A stretch of DNA of 64,000 bases, taken from positions 62,001 through 126,000 of the forward strand of contig JACPEH010000012.1 of NCBI GenBank assembly GCA_016183655.1, in the 5' to 3' direction. Positions 22,281-32,071 of this stretch are shown here, one piece after another. The position numbers and the translations under genes are program-made. The number at the start of each line of letters is the position of its first letter. Within the stretch, counting starts at the first letter, position 1. Below the pieces are notes generated by a model that saw only the letters and a program-made list of their open reading frames with translations, did not search any database and was not told where the DNA came from. Origin of the DNA: Rhodocyclales bacterium. Its GTDB lineage: Bacteria > Pseudomonadota > Gammaproteobacteria > Burkholderiales > Rhodocyclaceae.

Positions 22281-23332
22281 GCCAGCCGCGCAAGATCCTC
22301 ATTCTCGACGGCATCGGCGGCGTTCCGCTCGGCCGCGAAGTCTGCGAGACTTTCGCCGCGCTCGGCATCGACACCACCCACGTCGACTGCCTGCGCCAGC
22401 AGCGGCGCCCGTTCTATGCCGCGCACTCCGCCTACGCCAAGCTGCGCAACCGCGGCGACGATCGCGACGCCTTCTACTTCCTGCCGAAGCTAGTCGGCGA
22501 CGACCTGCGCCAACTGATCGCCCGCGAACAGCCGAGCCACATCCTGGTCGTCGGCTTCATCTACAAGTTCTACGACCCGAAACTGCTGCGCCGGCTTGCC
22601 GACGAAGCCGGGGCCGGACTGTTCCTCTACGACACCGACACCTGCAACCTGTACGCGCGGCGACGCGAGTTCATATTCTTCGTCGAGAGCGAGCTGCCGG
22701 CTTACGATCGCATCCTCTCCTGCTCGGCGGTGACGACGCGCTTCTTCCGCGATACGCGCGGGCTGGACGCAGTCTTTGTTCCGTTCGGCGCCAAGCCGAT
22801 CGACGTCGCGCCCGGCAAGCAGCCGATCGACGTGCTGTTCGTCGGCAGCGGCGACCTGCGCCGCATCTTCCTGCTCGAAGGCATCCGCGACCGCGTGACG
22901 ATCCGCGGCAACCGCTGGCAGCGCAACTTCCCGCTGATCTCGGCGCCGCTGCGCGCACGTATCGACGACCGGCCGGTCTGGGGTGAGGAACTGCATCGCC
23001 TGCTCGGCCAGTCGAAGATCGTGCTCAACATCACGCGCACCGACTTCTTCGGCGCCGAGACCGGCATCAACCTGCGTATCTTCGAGGCGCTCGCCGCCGG
23101 CTGTTTCCTGCTGACCGATCACTGCGACGAGCTGGCCGGACTGTTCCGCATCGGCGAGGAGATCGAGACCTACCGCTCCTCGGGCGAGCTGGCCGAGAAG
23201 GTGAGCCATTACCTCGCCCACGACGACCAGCGTCGCGCCATCGCCCAAGCGGGATACGCGACCTTCCTGCGCGAGCACACCTGGCAGGCGCGGATAGAAC
23301 GGCAGATGCTGCCGCTACTGGCGCGCCGCTGA
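22277..23332 (+). CDS. CgeB-like glycosyltransferase
   Basis: Start ATG 22277; INLRIFEALAAGCFLLTDHCDELAGLFRIGEEIETYRSSGELAEKVSHYL, typical CgeB/DUF3880-like C-terminus. Confidence 0.7.
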   Translation: MSQPRKILILDGIGGVPLGREVCETFAALGIDTTHVDCLRQQRRPFYAAHSAYAKLRNRGDDRDAFYFLPKLVGDDLRQLIAREQPSHILVVGFIYKFYDPKLLRRLADEAGAGLFLYDTDTCNLYARRREFIFFVESELPAYDRILSCSAVTTRFFRDTRGLDAVFVPFGAKPIDVAPGKQPIDVLFVGSGDLRRIFLLEGIRDRVTIRGNRWQRNFPLISAPLRARIDDRPVWGEELHRLLGQSKIVLNITRTDFFGAETGINLRIFEALAAGCFLLTDHCDELAGLFRIGEEIETYRSSGELAEKVSHYLAHDDQRRAIAQAGYATFLREHTWQARIERQMLPLLARR

Positions 23333-23395
23333 GCATTTCCGGCGGAAAACGACGATACTTCACCCCTCGGCGAGCCCCGAACAACAATTTCCAAC

Positions 23396-24892
23396 ATGCT
23401 CAATTCCCTGCGTACCCGCCCCCTGCCGCCCTGGCTGACTCCCGTGCGTGCGGTTTTCCTCGGCAGCCTGCTGCTGTCGCTGATCGCGCGCCTGGGCAGC
23501 ACGCTCAACCGCGACGGCATGCTCTACGTGAAAGGCGCGCAGGCATTCCTTGACGGCGGCTTCGCCGCCGCCCGGGAAGTGTTCAACTGGCCCTTTCTTT
23601 CCATTGCGATGGCCGTTGTCGCGAAGATCACCGGACTCGGCCTGGAGAATGCCGGCCACCTGCTGAACGCCTTCTTCATGGCCGGCGCCTGCGCGTTGAC
23701 GGTCGCCTGCGTCGAGCGCCGGCAGGCCGAGCTGGCCTGGCTCGCGGCCCTTGTCGCGCTGGCGCTGCCGGGCCTGAACGAGTACCGCAACGAACTGTTG
23801 CGCGAGTACGGCTGTTGGTTCTTCGTCATACTGTCGTTGTGGCTGGCGTTGCGCTGGTCGGAGTCGCCGCGCTGGGCATCGGCCGTCGCCGTCCAGGCGG
23901 CGCTGGGTGCCGCGGCACTGTTCCGGCCGGAAGCGCTGGCGCTCTTTCCGGCCTTGCTGGCGTGGCAGTTCGTCGCGGCGCCGCGTGCCGATCGCCGGCG
24001 GCGGCTGCTGATGCTCGGCGCGTTGCCGATCGCCGGCGCAGCCGCGCTGCTGGCGCTGTACCTCGGCGGGCATCTGTCGAACGGCAACCGCCTCGCCGAC
24101 GACCTCGGCCGCCTCAGCGCGTCGCGCTTCGACGCCAAGGCACAGGCACTCGCCTCGGCACTGATCGCCTACGCCAGAGAACAGGCCAGAACGATCCTGC
24201 TCTTCGGCTCGCTCGCCCTCGTCCCGCTCAAGGTCCTGCAGAAGCTGGGAATCTTCGTCGTGCCGCTGGCGTTCGTGTTCGTCAGTCGCCAAGCGCGCCC
24301 GACCTTTTCCCGCCACCCGCTGTTCGCCTGGGGGATCGCGGCCCATCTGCTGGTTCTGGCGGTCTTCGTCGTCGACCTGCAGTTCCTCGCCGGGCGCTAT
24401 GTCGGCCTGATCCTGCTCTTCTCGACCCCGTTCGTCGCCGCCGGCCTGTCGCTGATGCTGCAGCGCTATCCGCGCTGGCGCCCCGTGCTACTGGTCGGCG
24501 CCGGCCTGCTGATGTTCGCCAACGTCGTCTCCACCGGCCCGGGCAAAACGCATCTGGTCGATGCCGGCGGCTGGCTGGCCGGCAATGGCGCGGAATCGAC
24601 CAGGACTTATATCGACAGCGGGCGGACCGCCTATCACGCCGGCTGGCAGAAGGCCAAGATCGCCACCCGGAATCAGCGCGCGGAGGTCGAGCAGGCGATC
24701 GCCGAGGGTCGCTACGAGCTCTACGTGCTGGAGCATTCGCGCAAGGACGCGCCGGTCGAAGACTGGCTCACGCAAGCCGGCCTGCGCGTCGTCAAGCGCT
24801 TCGACCACCCGAACGGCGACGCCGTGATCGTCGCGGCCCCGATTGCCAGAATCCAGGTTCCGGAAAAACCGGAAAGCGCAGGAAACCGATGA
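23396..24892 (+). CDS. Polytopic membrane protein, GT39/ArnT-like glycosyltransferase
   Basis: Multi-TM ORF with RDGMLYVKGAQAFLDGG near first TM; in glycosyltransferase cluster. Confidence 0.6.
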   Translation: MLNSLRTRPLPPWLTPVRAVFLGSLLLSLIARLGSTLNRDGMLYVKGAQAFLDGGFAAAREVFNWPFLSIAMAVVAKITGLGLENAGHLLNAFFMAGACALTVACVERRQAELAWLAALVALALPGLNEYRNELLREYGCWFFVILSLWLALRWSESPRWASAVAVQAALGAAALFRPEALALFPALLAWQFVAAPRADRRRRLLMLGALPIAGAAALLALYLGGHLSNGNRLADDLGRLSASRFDAKAQALASALIAYAREQARTILLFGSLALVPLKVLQKLGIFVVPLAFVFVSRQARPTFSRHPLFAWGIAAHLLVLAVFVVDLQFLAGRYVGLILLFSTPFVAAGLSLMLQRYPRWRPVLLVGAGLLMFANVVSTGPGKTHLVDAGGWLAGNGAESTRTYIDSGRTAYHAGWQKAKIATRNQRAEVEQAIAEGRYELYVLEHSRKDAPVEDWLTQAGLRVVKRFDHPNGDAVIVAAPIARIQVPEKPESAGNR

Positions 24893-25809
24893 CCCTCCCG
24901 CTCGTCAGCATCGCCATTCCGGCCTACCGGCACGCGAAGTACATCGAGACCTGCCTGGCTTCGGTGTGCGCGCAGACCTATCCCGAACTGGAGCTGGTGC
25001 TGATCGACGACGGGTCGCCCGACGACACCTTCGAGGTCGCCAGCCGCTTCCTCGATGCCCATCGCGACCGCTTTCGCCGCATCGTCCTTGAACGCCGGGA
25101 AAACCGGGGGGTGAGCGCCAACTCGAACGCCTGCATCGAAGCCTGCAGTGGGGAATGGGTGCATCTTCTCGGGTCGGACGACCGGCTCTACCCGGAAAAG
25201 GTCGCGCGCATCCAGGCCGCGATCGCCGAGTGGAGCGTTCCGGACCTGGCGCTGGTGCATACCGACACCGACACCATCGACGCCGACGGCATGGTACGGC
25301 CGGTGCGCCGGACGGATCGGCATGCGCCGCCGGGCCCGGACCATGCGGCCTACCGCTGGCTGTTCCACCACAACCTGATCTCCAACCCGTCGATCGCGTT
25401 GCGCCGCGACGCCTTTCTCGCGATCGGCGGCTTCGATCCGACGCTGCCGCTGGAGGACATCGATTGCTGGCTGCGGCTGTCCGCCCGCTACGCGATCGGA
25501 CGCGTGCCGGAGGTGCTGGCGAGCTACCGCAAGCACCCCGGCAACTCGCTGCGCCAACGGCAGAAGATGCTCGGCGCCTTCTTCGTCACCTATGCCAAGT
25601 TCATCGAAGCGAACCCGGGGCTGATCCCGGACACGGAGCTGCGGCGGCATTTCCGCTGGTATCTGCGGCGCTTCTGGAACCGCATCCGCGGCAGGGAGCC
25701 GTCGCGCCTGCCGCTGTTCGCCGGCGCCCTGCTCGGGAGTTACTTCCGCACGCCGCGGGCGGCAGACTATCGCCGCTTCGGCGAAATCCTGCTCAAGGCG
25801 GCGAACTGA
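24889..25809 (+). CDS. Glycosyltransferase family 2
   Basis: PLVSIAIPAYRHAKYIETCLASVCAQTYPELELVLIDDGSPDDT; start ATG 24889. Confidence 0.92.
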   Translation: MTLPLVSIAIPAYRHAKYIETCLASVCAQTYPELELVLIDDGSPDDTFEVASRFLDAHRDRFRRIVLERRENRGVSANSNACIEACSGEWVHLLGSDDRLYPEKVARIQAAIAEWSVPDLALVHTDTDTIDADGMVRPVRRTDRHAPPGPDHAAYRWLFHHNLISNPSIALRRDAFLAIGGFDPTLPLEDIDCWLRLSARYAIGRVPEVLASYRKHPGNSLRQRQKMLGAFFVTYAKFIEANPGLIPDTELRRHFRWYLRRFWNRIRGREPSRLPLFAGALLGSYFRTPRAADYRRFGEILLKAAN

Positions 25810-25816
25810 AGCCGGC

Positions 25817-28042
25817 TCACTGACGGGGAGCGGAGAACAGGCGCTTCCACGCTTTGCGCCCGACGCGCCGCTTCGCGGCGACCTTCAGGTCGTAGACGAC
25901 GAACGGCCAGCGGTGCCACCAGCGCAGCTTCTCGCGCAGCGCCGACAGGTAGATGCCGAGGAATTTCTCGCGCCCGGCCCAGTGCAGCTTGTTGCAGATG
26001 CGCACCAGATCGGCGAAACGCTCGCGCAGCGGCAGCGGCCCGCGGAAGACGCGGATGCGCCCGGTGTCGATCAGCGAGAAGGCCAGGCCGCCGGCATCGG
26101 TGCGACGGATCAGGATGTTGCCGCCGGAAAGGTCGCGGAAGAGGATGCCGCGGCCGTGCATCGTCAGCAGGTAGGCGGCGAGCTGGCGATAGGCGGTCTC
26201 CTCGTCGACGCCGGCGAACGTTTTCTCGCCTGCGGCGAACGCCGACACCAACTCGCGCGCGGTGAATTCGGCGGGAACGTATTCGCAGACGTAGAAATTC
26301 TGCGTCAGGCTGCGGTCGCCTTCCTTCTCGAACCAGGCCACCGGCGGTGCCGCGGCGACGCCGCGGCGCAACAGCTCGCTGGTGCCGTTCCAGCTGCGCA
26401 GGCCTTTCGAGGGCTTGAAACGGTCCAGCAGCTTCTTGTGCAGATGCATCCTCACCGGCTGCTTGACGACCAGCTTGGCACCGTCGGCGCGCGGATCGTC
26501 GACCGTCCAGATCGCATTACGCGCATGGCGCAGCGTCGCCTCGCGCGGCGGCGCACCGATCCGTTGCGGATGAATCCGCTGCAGCAACCGCTCGGCTTCG
26601 GCGCCGTCGCGGGCGAGCACGATGCCGCGCCAGCCGTCTTCCCGGAAGTAGAAGTGCGTTTTCCCCGGCGCATGGCGGTGGATGGCGACATCCTTCAACA
26701 CCGCAGCCGTCGTCTTCACGACCACCGTGCGCGCTGCCGGCCAGAGCAGGTAGAGCGGCGCCTCGCTGGCCAGCGTCGGCCGCTCGCGCAGGATCTCCCC
26801 GTCGCGGCAACGGCACAGTGCCGTGCGCAGATCCTCGTCGGCATAGATGTCCTGCAGCGCGGCAGCACGGCCGTTGGTGGTCCACACGACATGGACCAGG
26901 CCGGTTCCGGTCTGGAAGGCATGCACTTCGAGCTGCTCGGAAGCGTTCAGGCGGCCGCCGTAGCGGCTGCCCGGAATCAGCTCGGCAAAGGCCGTCAGCG
27001 CGCGCAACGCCGGGCGCGCCCGCAGATCGGAGAGTCCGCCGCGCAGGCCGGCATAGTGGGTGATGCGCTCCAGTGCCGGATAGGGGAAGTCGCCTTCGTC
27101 GACCAGGCCCTCGCGGTGGCAGACCAGCGGCCCCCACCAGGCACGCTCCAGCGCCCCCGACGCCGCGCACAGCACCAGGTAGCGCGTCAGGTAGTCGGCC
27201 TGTTTCTCCTCGCTGTCCGGCAACAGGCGTTCGATGCGCGGCAAGGTCCAGAACGCCGACGGCGAGAACAGCCGCGGCACGCCGAAATCGGCGCCGATAC
27301 GTGCCAACAGCCGCGCCTTCTTGACCAGATTGAATTTGTGCAGCGGCGCCAGCCGGTGGCCGAGGATCTTGTGGTCGTAGCGCTCCGGTTCGGTGCAGCG
27401 CTCCGAGAACAGATTGTCGGTGTGCAGGTCGGGCAACTGCCCGCGCTCGCGCAGCAGCGCCAGCAGCCCGACGTTCCACGGCGGCTCGAAATCGGTGACG
27501 CTCGGTCCGGCGAGCGTCACCCCGCGCGCGCGCGCCTCACGCCAGGCAATGTCCCACAGTGCAAGGAAGCCGGCGAGCGTATGGCCCGCCCAGCGCTTGC
27601 GATTGACCGTCGAGCCGACCTCGACGATCTCGACACGCGTCCCGAAACGATCCAGCGTCGCCGCGACAAAGTCCAGCCATTCCCGACGCGCCTCATCCGA
27701 GGTTTCCATCTTGCGCGCCCGCTCGGCGGGCTGCACCAGATGCAGCGTGACGTGGAAGGCTTCGCCGAGCAGCCGTTCGAGCAGCCGCGCCGCCGGCCGC
27801 TCGGCGTCACCGTAGGTGAAGTCGAGGCGGACGTGGCGGACACCGGCTTCGCGCAGACGGGCCAGCAGCCAGTCGTCGACCGCCGGGTCGGCAGCGGCGG
27901 CGACGCCGACCCCGGCAAAGGCCTCGGCAACGACGTGCCCGGCCGGCGGCCGATGTCCGCCGGGACAGCGCAGGCCGCCGCGCAGCAGATAGCCGAGCAG
28001 GGCCGAGGCAAAACGCAGGCGCGGGCTCGTTGCCTCGCTCAT
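25817..28042 (-). CDS. LPS kinase (InaA-like) domain fused to an N-terminal glycoside-hydrolase-like domain
   Basis: 741 aa; C-terminal kinase motifs (MHGRGILFRDLSGGNILIRR, FSLIDTGRI); N-terminal about 400 aa resembles a TIM-barrel glycosidase. Confidence 0.65.
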   Translation of the reverse strand: MSEATSPRLRFASALLGYLLRGGLRCPGGHRPPAGHVVAEAFAGVGVAAAADPAVDDWLLARLREAGVRHVRLDFTYGDAERPAARLLERLLGEAFHVTLHLVQPAERARKMETSDEARREWLDFVAATLDRFGTRVEIVEVGSTVNRKRWAGHTLAGFLALWDIAWREARARGVTLAGPSVTDFEPPWNVGLLALLRERGQLPDLHTDNLFSERCTEPERYDHKILGHRLAPLHKFNLVKKARLLARIGADFGVPRLFSPSAFWTLPRIERLLPDSEEKQADYLTRYLVLCAASGALERAWWGPLVCHREGLVDEGDFPYPALERITHYAGLRGGLSDLRARPALRALTAFAELIPGSRYGGRLNASEQLEVHAFQTGTGLVHVVWTTNGRAAALQDIYADEDLRTALCRCRDGEILRERPTLASEAPLYLLWPAARTVVVKTTAAVLKDVAIHRHAPGKTHFYFREDGWRGIVLARDGAEAERLLQRIHPQRIGAPPREATLRHARNAIWTVDDPRADGAKLVVKQPVRMHLHKKLLDRFKPSKGLRSWNGTSELLRRGVAAAPPVAWFEKEGDRSLTQNFYVCEYVPAEFTARELVSAFAAGEKTFAGVDEETAYRQLAAYLLTMHGRGILFRDLSGGNILIRRTDAGGLAFSLIDTGRIRVFRGPLPLRERFADLVRICNKLHWAGREKFLGIYLSALREKLRWWHRWPFVVYDLKVAAKRRVGRKAWKRLFSAPRQ

Positions 28043-28650
28043 CGCGGATCACCGGCCCCGGCCACCCGACCATTGACGATGGCGTCGAGGTCGAGCCAGG
28101 CGCTCTCCTCGGCCAAACCCTGCATGCGGCGCATGTTGCGCGCGCGCAGATACTTGCCGAGCGCCCAGGGGTGGATGCGCAGGTCGGAGAAGTCGATCAG
28201 CCCGAGGCGGCCGTCCGGCGTGCGGACGACGTTGCCGAGGTGCAGCGAGCGGAAATAGATGCCCTTGTCGTGCAGCCCGATAACGAAGCGGGTGAACGCC
28301 GCCTTCAGTTCGCGTTCGCCTTGCTGCGACAAGCCTGCCCGCGCCATCTCGCGCAGCGTCGTGCCGGCCAGCGGCGTGTAATGGACCGCATCGCGCTCGA
28401 TCGACGGAATGCGCAGGACGTCGATCACCTGCGGCACCGGGATGCCCAGCCGGGCCAGCGCTACCGCGTTGTTGGCAAAGCGCCGGGCGTAGGGATAGAG
28501 CGCGGCCGACGACAGCACCCGCCGGCGACGGAAGAGCTTGAAGATGGTCCCGTCGGCGAGGCGCAGCACCTTGTCGCCGTGGTGGTCGACTTCGAGCACC
28601 TCGGCGCCCTCGCGCAAGGCGAGATAGTCCCGCTGTTCCAGTCTCTTCAA
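28039..28650 (-). CDS. Small LPS kinase-family protein (InaA-like)
   Basis: LHDKGIYFRSLHLGNVVRTPDGRLGLIDFSDLRI kinase-like core. Confidence 0.75.
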   Translation of the reverse strand: MKRLEQRDYLALREGAEVLEVDHHGDKVLRLADGTIFKLFRRRRVLSSAALYPYARRFANNAVALARLGIPVPQVIDVLRIPSIERDAVHYTPLAGTTLREMARAGLSQQGERELKAAFTRFVIGLHDKGIYFRSLHLGNVVRTPDGRLGLIDFSDLRIHPWALGKYLRARNMRRMQGLAEESAWLDLDAIVNGRVAGAGDPR

Positions 28651-28782
28651 GGGTCGGCCCGCCGATAAAACCCGCTAGTTTACCGTCTTGCAGCGGCCAG
28701 AGGTACAAAGGCCGCCGGGGGCGGCATGCTAAACTCCGCCGTCCCCGCGATAACCCGTACGCCGCATCCGAAAGCCCTGCCC

Positions 28783-30609
28783 ATGCCGCAATCCGGCCCG
28801 AAACATCCCGCCAAGCACACCTCGTCGCTGAAGGTCTATCTGCGGCTGCTCAGTTACCTGCGGCCGTTCCTCGGCCTGTTCACGGTCAGCATCGTCGGCT
28901 ACGTGATCTTCGCCTCGTCGCAGCCGATGATGGCCGCCGTCCTCAAGTACTTCGTCGACGGCCTGACGGCGCCGGCCGATGTCACCCATCACGCGCTGCC
29001 GCTGATCGGCAGCGTGCAGTTGATGTATGGCGTGCCGCTGCTGCTGGTGATGATCATCACCTGGCAAGGCATCGGCTCCTTCTTCGGCAACTATTACCTC
29101 GCCCGCGTTTCGCTCGGCCTGATCAACGACCTGCGCCGGGCGCTGTTCGACAACCTGCTGCGCCTGCCCAACGCCTATTTCGACCAGCACAATTCCGGCC
29201 ACCTGATCTCGCGCATCACCTACAACGTGACCATGGTCACCGGCGCCGCCACCGACGCCATCAAGGTCGTCATCCGCGAAGGCCTGACCGTGGTCTTCCT
29301 CTTCTCCTACCTGCTGTGGATGAACTGGAAGCTGACGCTGGTCATGCTCGCCATCCTGCCGATCATCGGCGGCATGGTCGCCAGCGCCAGCCGCAAGTTC
29401 CGCAAGCAGAGCAAGAAGATCCAGGTGGCGATGGGCGACCTGACGCACATCGCCTCGGAAACGATCCAGGGCTACCGCGTCGTCAGGAGCTTCGGCGGCG
29501 AGGACTACGAATCGGCGCGCTTCAAGGCGGCCAGCGAGGACAACACCGCCAAGCAGTTGCGCATGGTGAAGACCGGCGCCACCTTCACGCCGGCGCTGCA
29601 GTTCGTCATCTTCACGACGATGGCGACGGTGCTCTTCCTGGTGCTGCTGCTGCGCGGCGACTCCTCGGCCGGCGACCTGGTCTCCTACATCACCGCCGCC
29701 GGCATGCTGCCGAAGCCGATCCGTCAGCTGTCCGAGGTCAGCGGCACGATCCAGAAGGGCATCGCCGGCGCCGAAAGCATCTTCTCCCAGCTCGACGAAG
29801 CCACCGAGACCGACCGCGGCACGGTCGAGCGCGAACGCGTCAGCGGCCGGCTGGAAGTCCGCGGACTCAGCTTCACCTACCCCGGCAGCGCGCAGCCGGT
29901 GCTGCGCGACCTCGACTTCAGCGTCGCCCCCGGGCAGATGGTGGCCATCGTCGGCCGCTCGGGCAGCGGCAAGTCAACGCTGGCCAGCCTGATCCCGCGC
30001 TTCTACCATCATGCCGAAGGCCAGATCCTGATCGACGGCGTCGACGTCGAAGACTACACGCTGAAGAACCTGCGCCGGCACATCGCGCTGGTCACGCAGC
30101 AGGTCGTCCTGTTCAACGACACGGTCGCCCGCAACATCGCCTACGGCGACCTCGCCCAGGCGCCGCGCGCGGAAATCGAGCAGGCCGCGGAAGCGGCTTT
30201 TGCCCGCGAATTCATCGACCGCTTGCCACAGGGTTTCGACACGCTGGTCGGCGAAAACGGCGTCCTGCTTTCCGGCGGCCAGCGCCAGCGCCTGGCGATC
30301 GCGCGCGCACTGCTCAAGAACGCACCGATCCTGATCCTCGACGAGGCCACCTCGGCGCTCGACACCGAATCCGAACGGCACATCCAGGCGGCGCTCGACC
30401 GCGTCATGCAGGGCCGGACGACGCTGGTCATCGCCCACCGCCTGTCGACGATCGAAAAGGCCGACCTCATCCTGGTCATGGATCAGGGGCAGATCGTCGA
30501 GCGCGGTACGCACGCCGAACTGCTGGCAGCCAACGGCCACTACGCACGCCTGCATGCGGTGCAGTTCGAGGAAGGAACGGAAGACGCCGGCGACGACAGC
30601 GCCGCCTGA
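28783..30609 (+). CDS. msbA: Lipid A export ABC transporter permease/ATPase MsbA
   Basis: ABC exporter TMD plus VGRSGSGKSTLASLIPRFY, LSGGQRQRLAIARALLKNAPILILDEATSALDTESE. Confidence 0.93.
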   Translation: MPQSGPKHPAKHTSSLKVYLRLLSYLRPFLGLFTVSIVGYVIFASSQPMMAAVLKYFVDGLTAPADVTHHALPLIGSVQLMYGVPLLLVMIITWQGIGSFFGNYYLARVSLGLINDLRRALFDNLLRLPNAYFDQHNSGHLISRITYNVTMVTGAATDAIKVVIREGLTVVFLFSYLLWMNWKLTLVMLAILPIIGGMVASASRKFRKQSKKIQVAMGDLTHIASETIQGYRVVRSFGGEDYESARFKAASEDNTAKQLRMVKTGATFTPALQFVIFTTMATVLFLVLLLRGDSSAGDLVSYITAAGMLPKPIRQLSEVSGTIQKGIAGAESIFSQLDEATETDRGTVERERVSGRLEVRGLSFTYPGSAQPVLRDLDFSVAPGQMVAIVGRSGSGKSTLASLIPRFYHHAEGQILIDGVDVEDYTLKNLRRHIALVTQQVVLFNDTVARNIAYGDLAQAPRAEIEQAAEAAFAREFIDRLPQGFDTLVGENGVLLSGGQRQRLAIARALLKNAPILILDEATSALDTESERHIQAALDRVMQGRTTLVIAHRLSTIEKADLILVMDQGQIVERGTHAELLAANGHYARLHAVQFEEGTEDAGDDSAA

Positions 30610-30622
30610 GTCGCCCGCTGCG

Positions 30623-30638
30623 GCCGGCTCAAGCCGGC
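30623..30638. terminator. GC-rich hairpin at the msbA/kinase convergent junction
   Basis: GCCGGCT-CA-AGCCGGC inverted repeat, no clear U-run. Confidence 0.3.
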
Positions 30639-32071
30639 GGCAACGTCCGCTGCAGCCAGCGGCCCAGCACCGACGCCTCCGGCCAGTTGCGCAGCAGGCG
30701 GGCGCGATCCCGCCGCCAGGCCTTGCGATAGGCGGTATCGCTGCGGTGCTGCGTGCAGGCATCGAGGTCGATCAGCCAGACCCCGCCCTGATGCCAGAGC
30801 AGGTTGGTCGCCTTCAGGTCGCCGTGACTGATGCGCAGGCGATGCAGCGTCGAGAACAGCGAGGCGATCGCCGCCGCCTCGGCGCCCCCCGGCTCGCAGT
30901 CGGCCGACAGATGCTGCGCGAGGTTGGCCCCGGGGCAGAATTCGGTCACCAGCCAGGCGCGCCGGCGCAACGGGCCGAGACGTTCCTCGATCAGCGCCAG
31001 CGGGGCCGGCGTTGGAATGCCGAACAGGCCCAGGCGGTGCGCCTCGCGCCACGAATGCCAGGCCCGGCTCGGACGCCACAGACGCGACAGCGCATGGCCG
31101 ACGCTCTTTAGGTTGTAGCGCTTGATGACGACATCGCCCCCCGCCGCGCCGGCCCGGGCAACCGTGCAGGTATTGCCCGCCTTGAGGCGCACACCGGCAT
31201 CCACCGCGCGGTCCGGATCGCGTAGCAGGGGCGCCAGCCGGTCGGCCGCCGCGCGCACGACCGCGGAAAAACGCGTGGCACGCTTGTCGACCGCGAACAG
31301 CGAGCAGTCGCGTACGCATTTGGCGAGGAAGTCCTTGAGCCGCCAGTCGCGCACCCGGGCGATCTCCGCCCGCAGCTGCGCTTCGCCGACATCGGCAACG
31401 CCACCCGCGGCCCGGTAGGCCGCCAGCAGCGCGGCGCAGGAATCGTCCCAGGCCGCCGGCAGCTGCGCCAGCAGCATGCCGAGGTTCGCCGCCGCCGCGG
31501 CAGCGGTCAGCGCCTGCCCGCTCCCGCTCACCGAATCGCCGTCGATCACCAGCAGGCATTCGCCGCTGCGCAGGAAATTGCCGAGGTGCAGGTCCCCTTG
31601 CGCCAGACCGGCACGGTGCATCTGCGCCAGCACGTCGAGCGCGGGAACCAGCAGGGCCAGCGCGACTGCGTCGCCGGCCGGTCGTGCGGCAACGCTGCGC
31701 CAGCGCTCGGCCAGCGACACCGCATCGGGCAGGAAAGCCGTGAGCACGGCATGTCCGCCGCCGGCAAGCGGCGCCGCGGCACAGACGTCGGGCGTCGGAA
31801 TCCCGGCCGCCCGCAGCGCTTCGATACCCCGGCACTCCTGACGCCAGTGGCGCTCGCTGCCCGCCGCGACGAACAGTTTGGCGAGCACGCGCACGCCGCC
31901 GAAATCCGCCTCGCCAACGATGCGTTTACCGGGCAGCACCCGCAACAGACGGAAAACCGTCAGCGAGCGGCCATCCGTCAGTTCGACGCGGAACGGCAGC
32001 GGCGGCTGCCGGCCGGCGGCACGCAGCGCGGCGGCGGCGGTTAGCGGCAACGGCGGCGGCGCCTCGCTCAT
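30629..32071 (-). CDS. Tandem LPS-kinase-domain protein (two InaA-like kinase cores)
   Basis: Two catalytic-loop-like motifs: GLAQGDLHLGNFL...LLVIDGDSV and RISHGDLKATNLL...VWLIDLDAC; start MSEAPPPLP. Confidence 0.75.
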   Translation of the reverse strand: MSEAPPPLPLTAAAALRAAGRQPPLPFRVELTDGRSLTVFRLLRVLPGKRIVGEADFGGVRVLAKLFVAAGSERHWRQECRGIEALRAAGIPTPDVCAAAPLAGGGHAVLTAFLPDAVSLAERWRSVAARPAGDAVALALLVPALDVLAQMHRAGLAQGDLHLGNFLRSGECLLVIDGDSVSGSGQALTAAAAAANLGMLLAQLPAAWDDSCAALLAAYRAAGGVADVGEAQLRAEIARVRDWRLKDFLAKCVRDCSLFAVDKRATRFSAVVRAAADRLAPLLRDPDRAVDAGVRLKAGNTCTVARAGAAGGDVVIKRYNLKSVGHALSRLWRPSRAWHSWREAHRLGLFGIPTPAPLALIEERLGPLRRRAWLVTEFCPGANLAQHLSADCEPGGAEAAAIASLFSTLHRLRISHGDLKATNLLWHQGGVWLIDLDACTQHRSDTAYRKAWRRDRARLLRNWPEASVLGRWLQRTLPPA

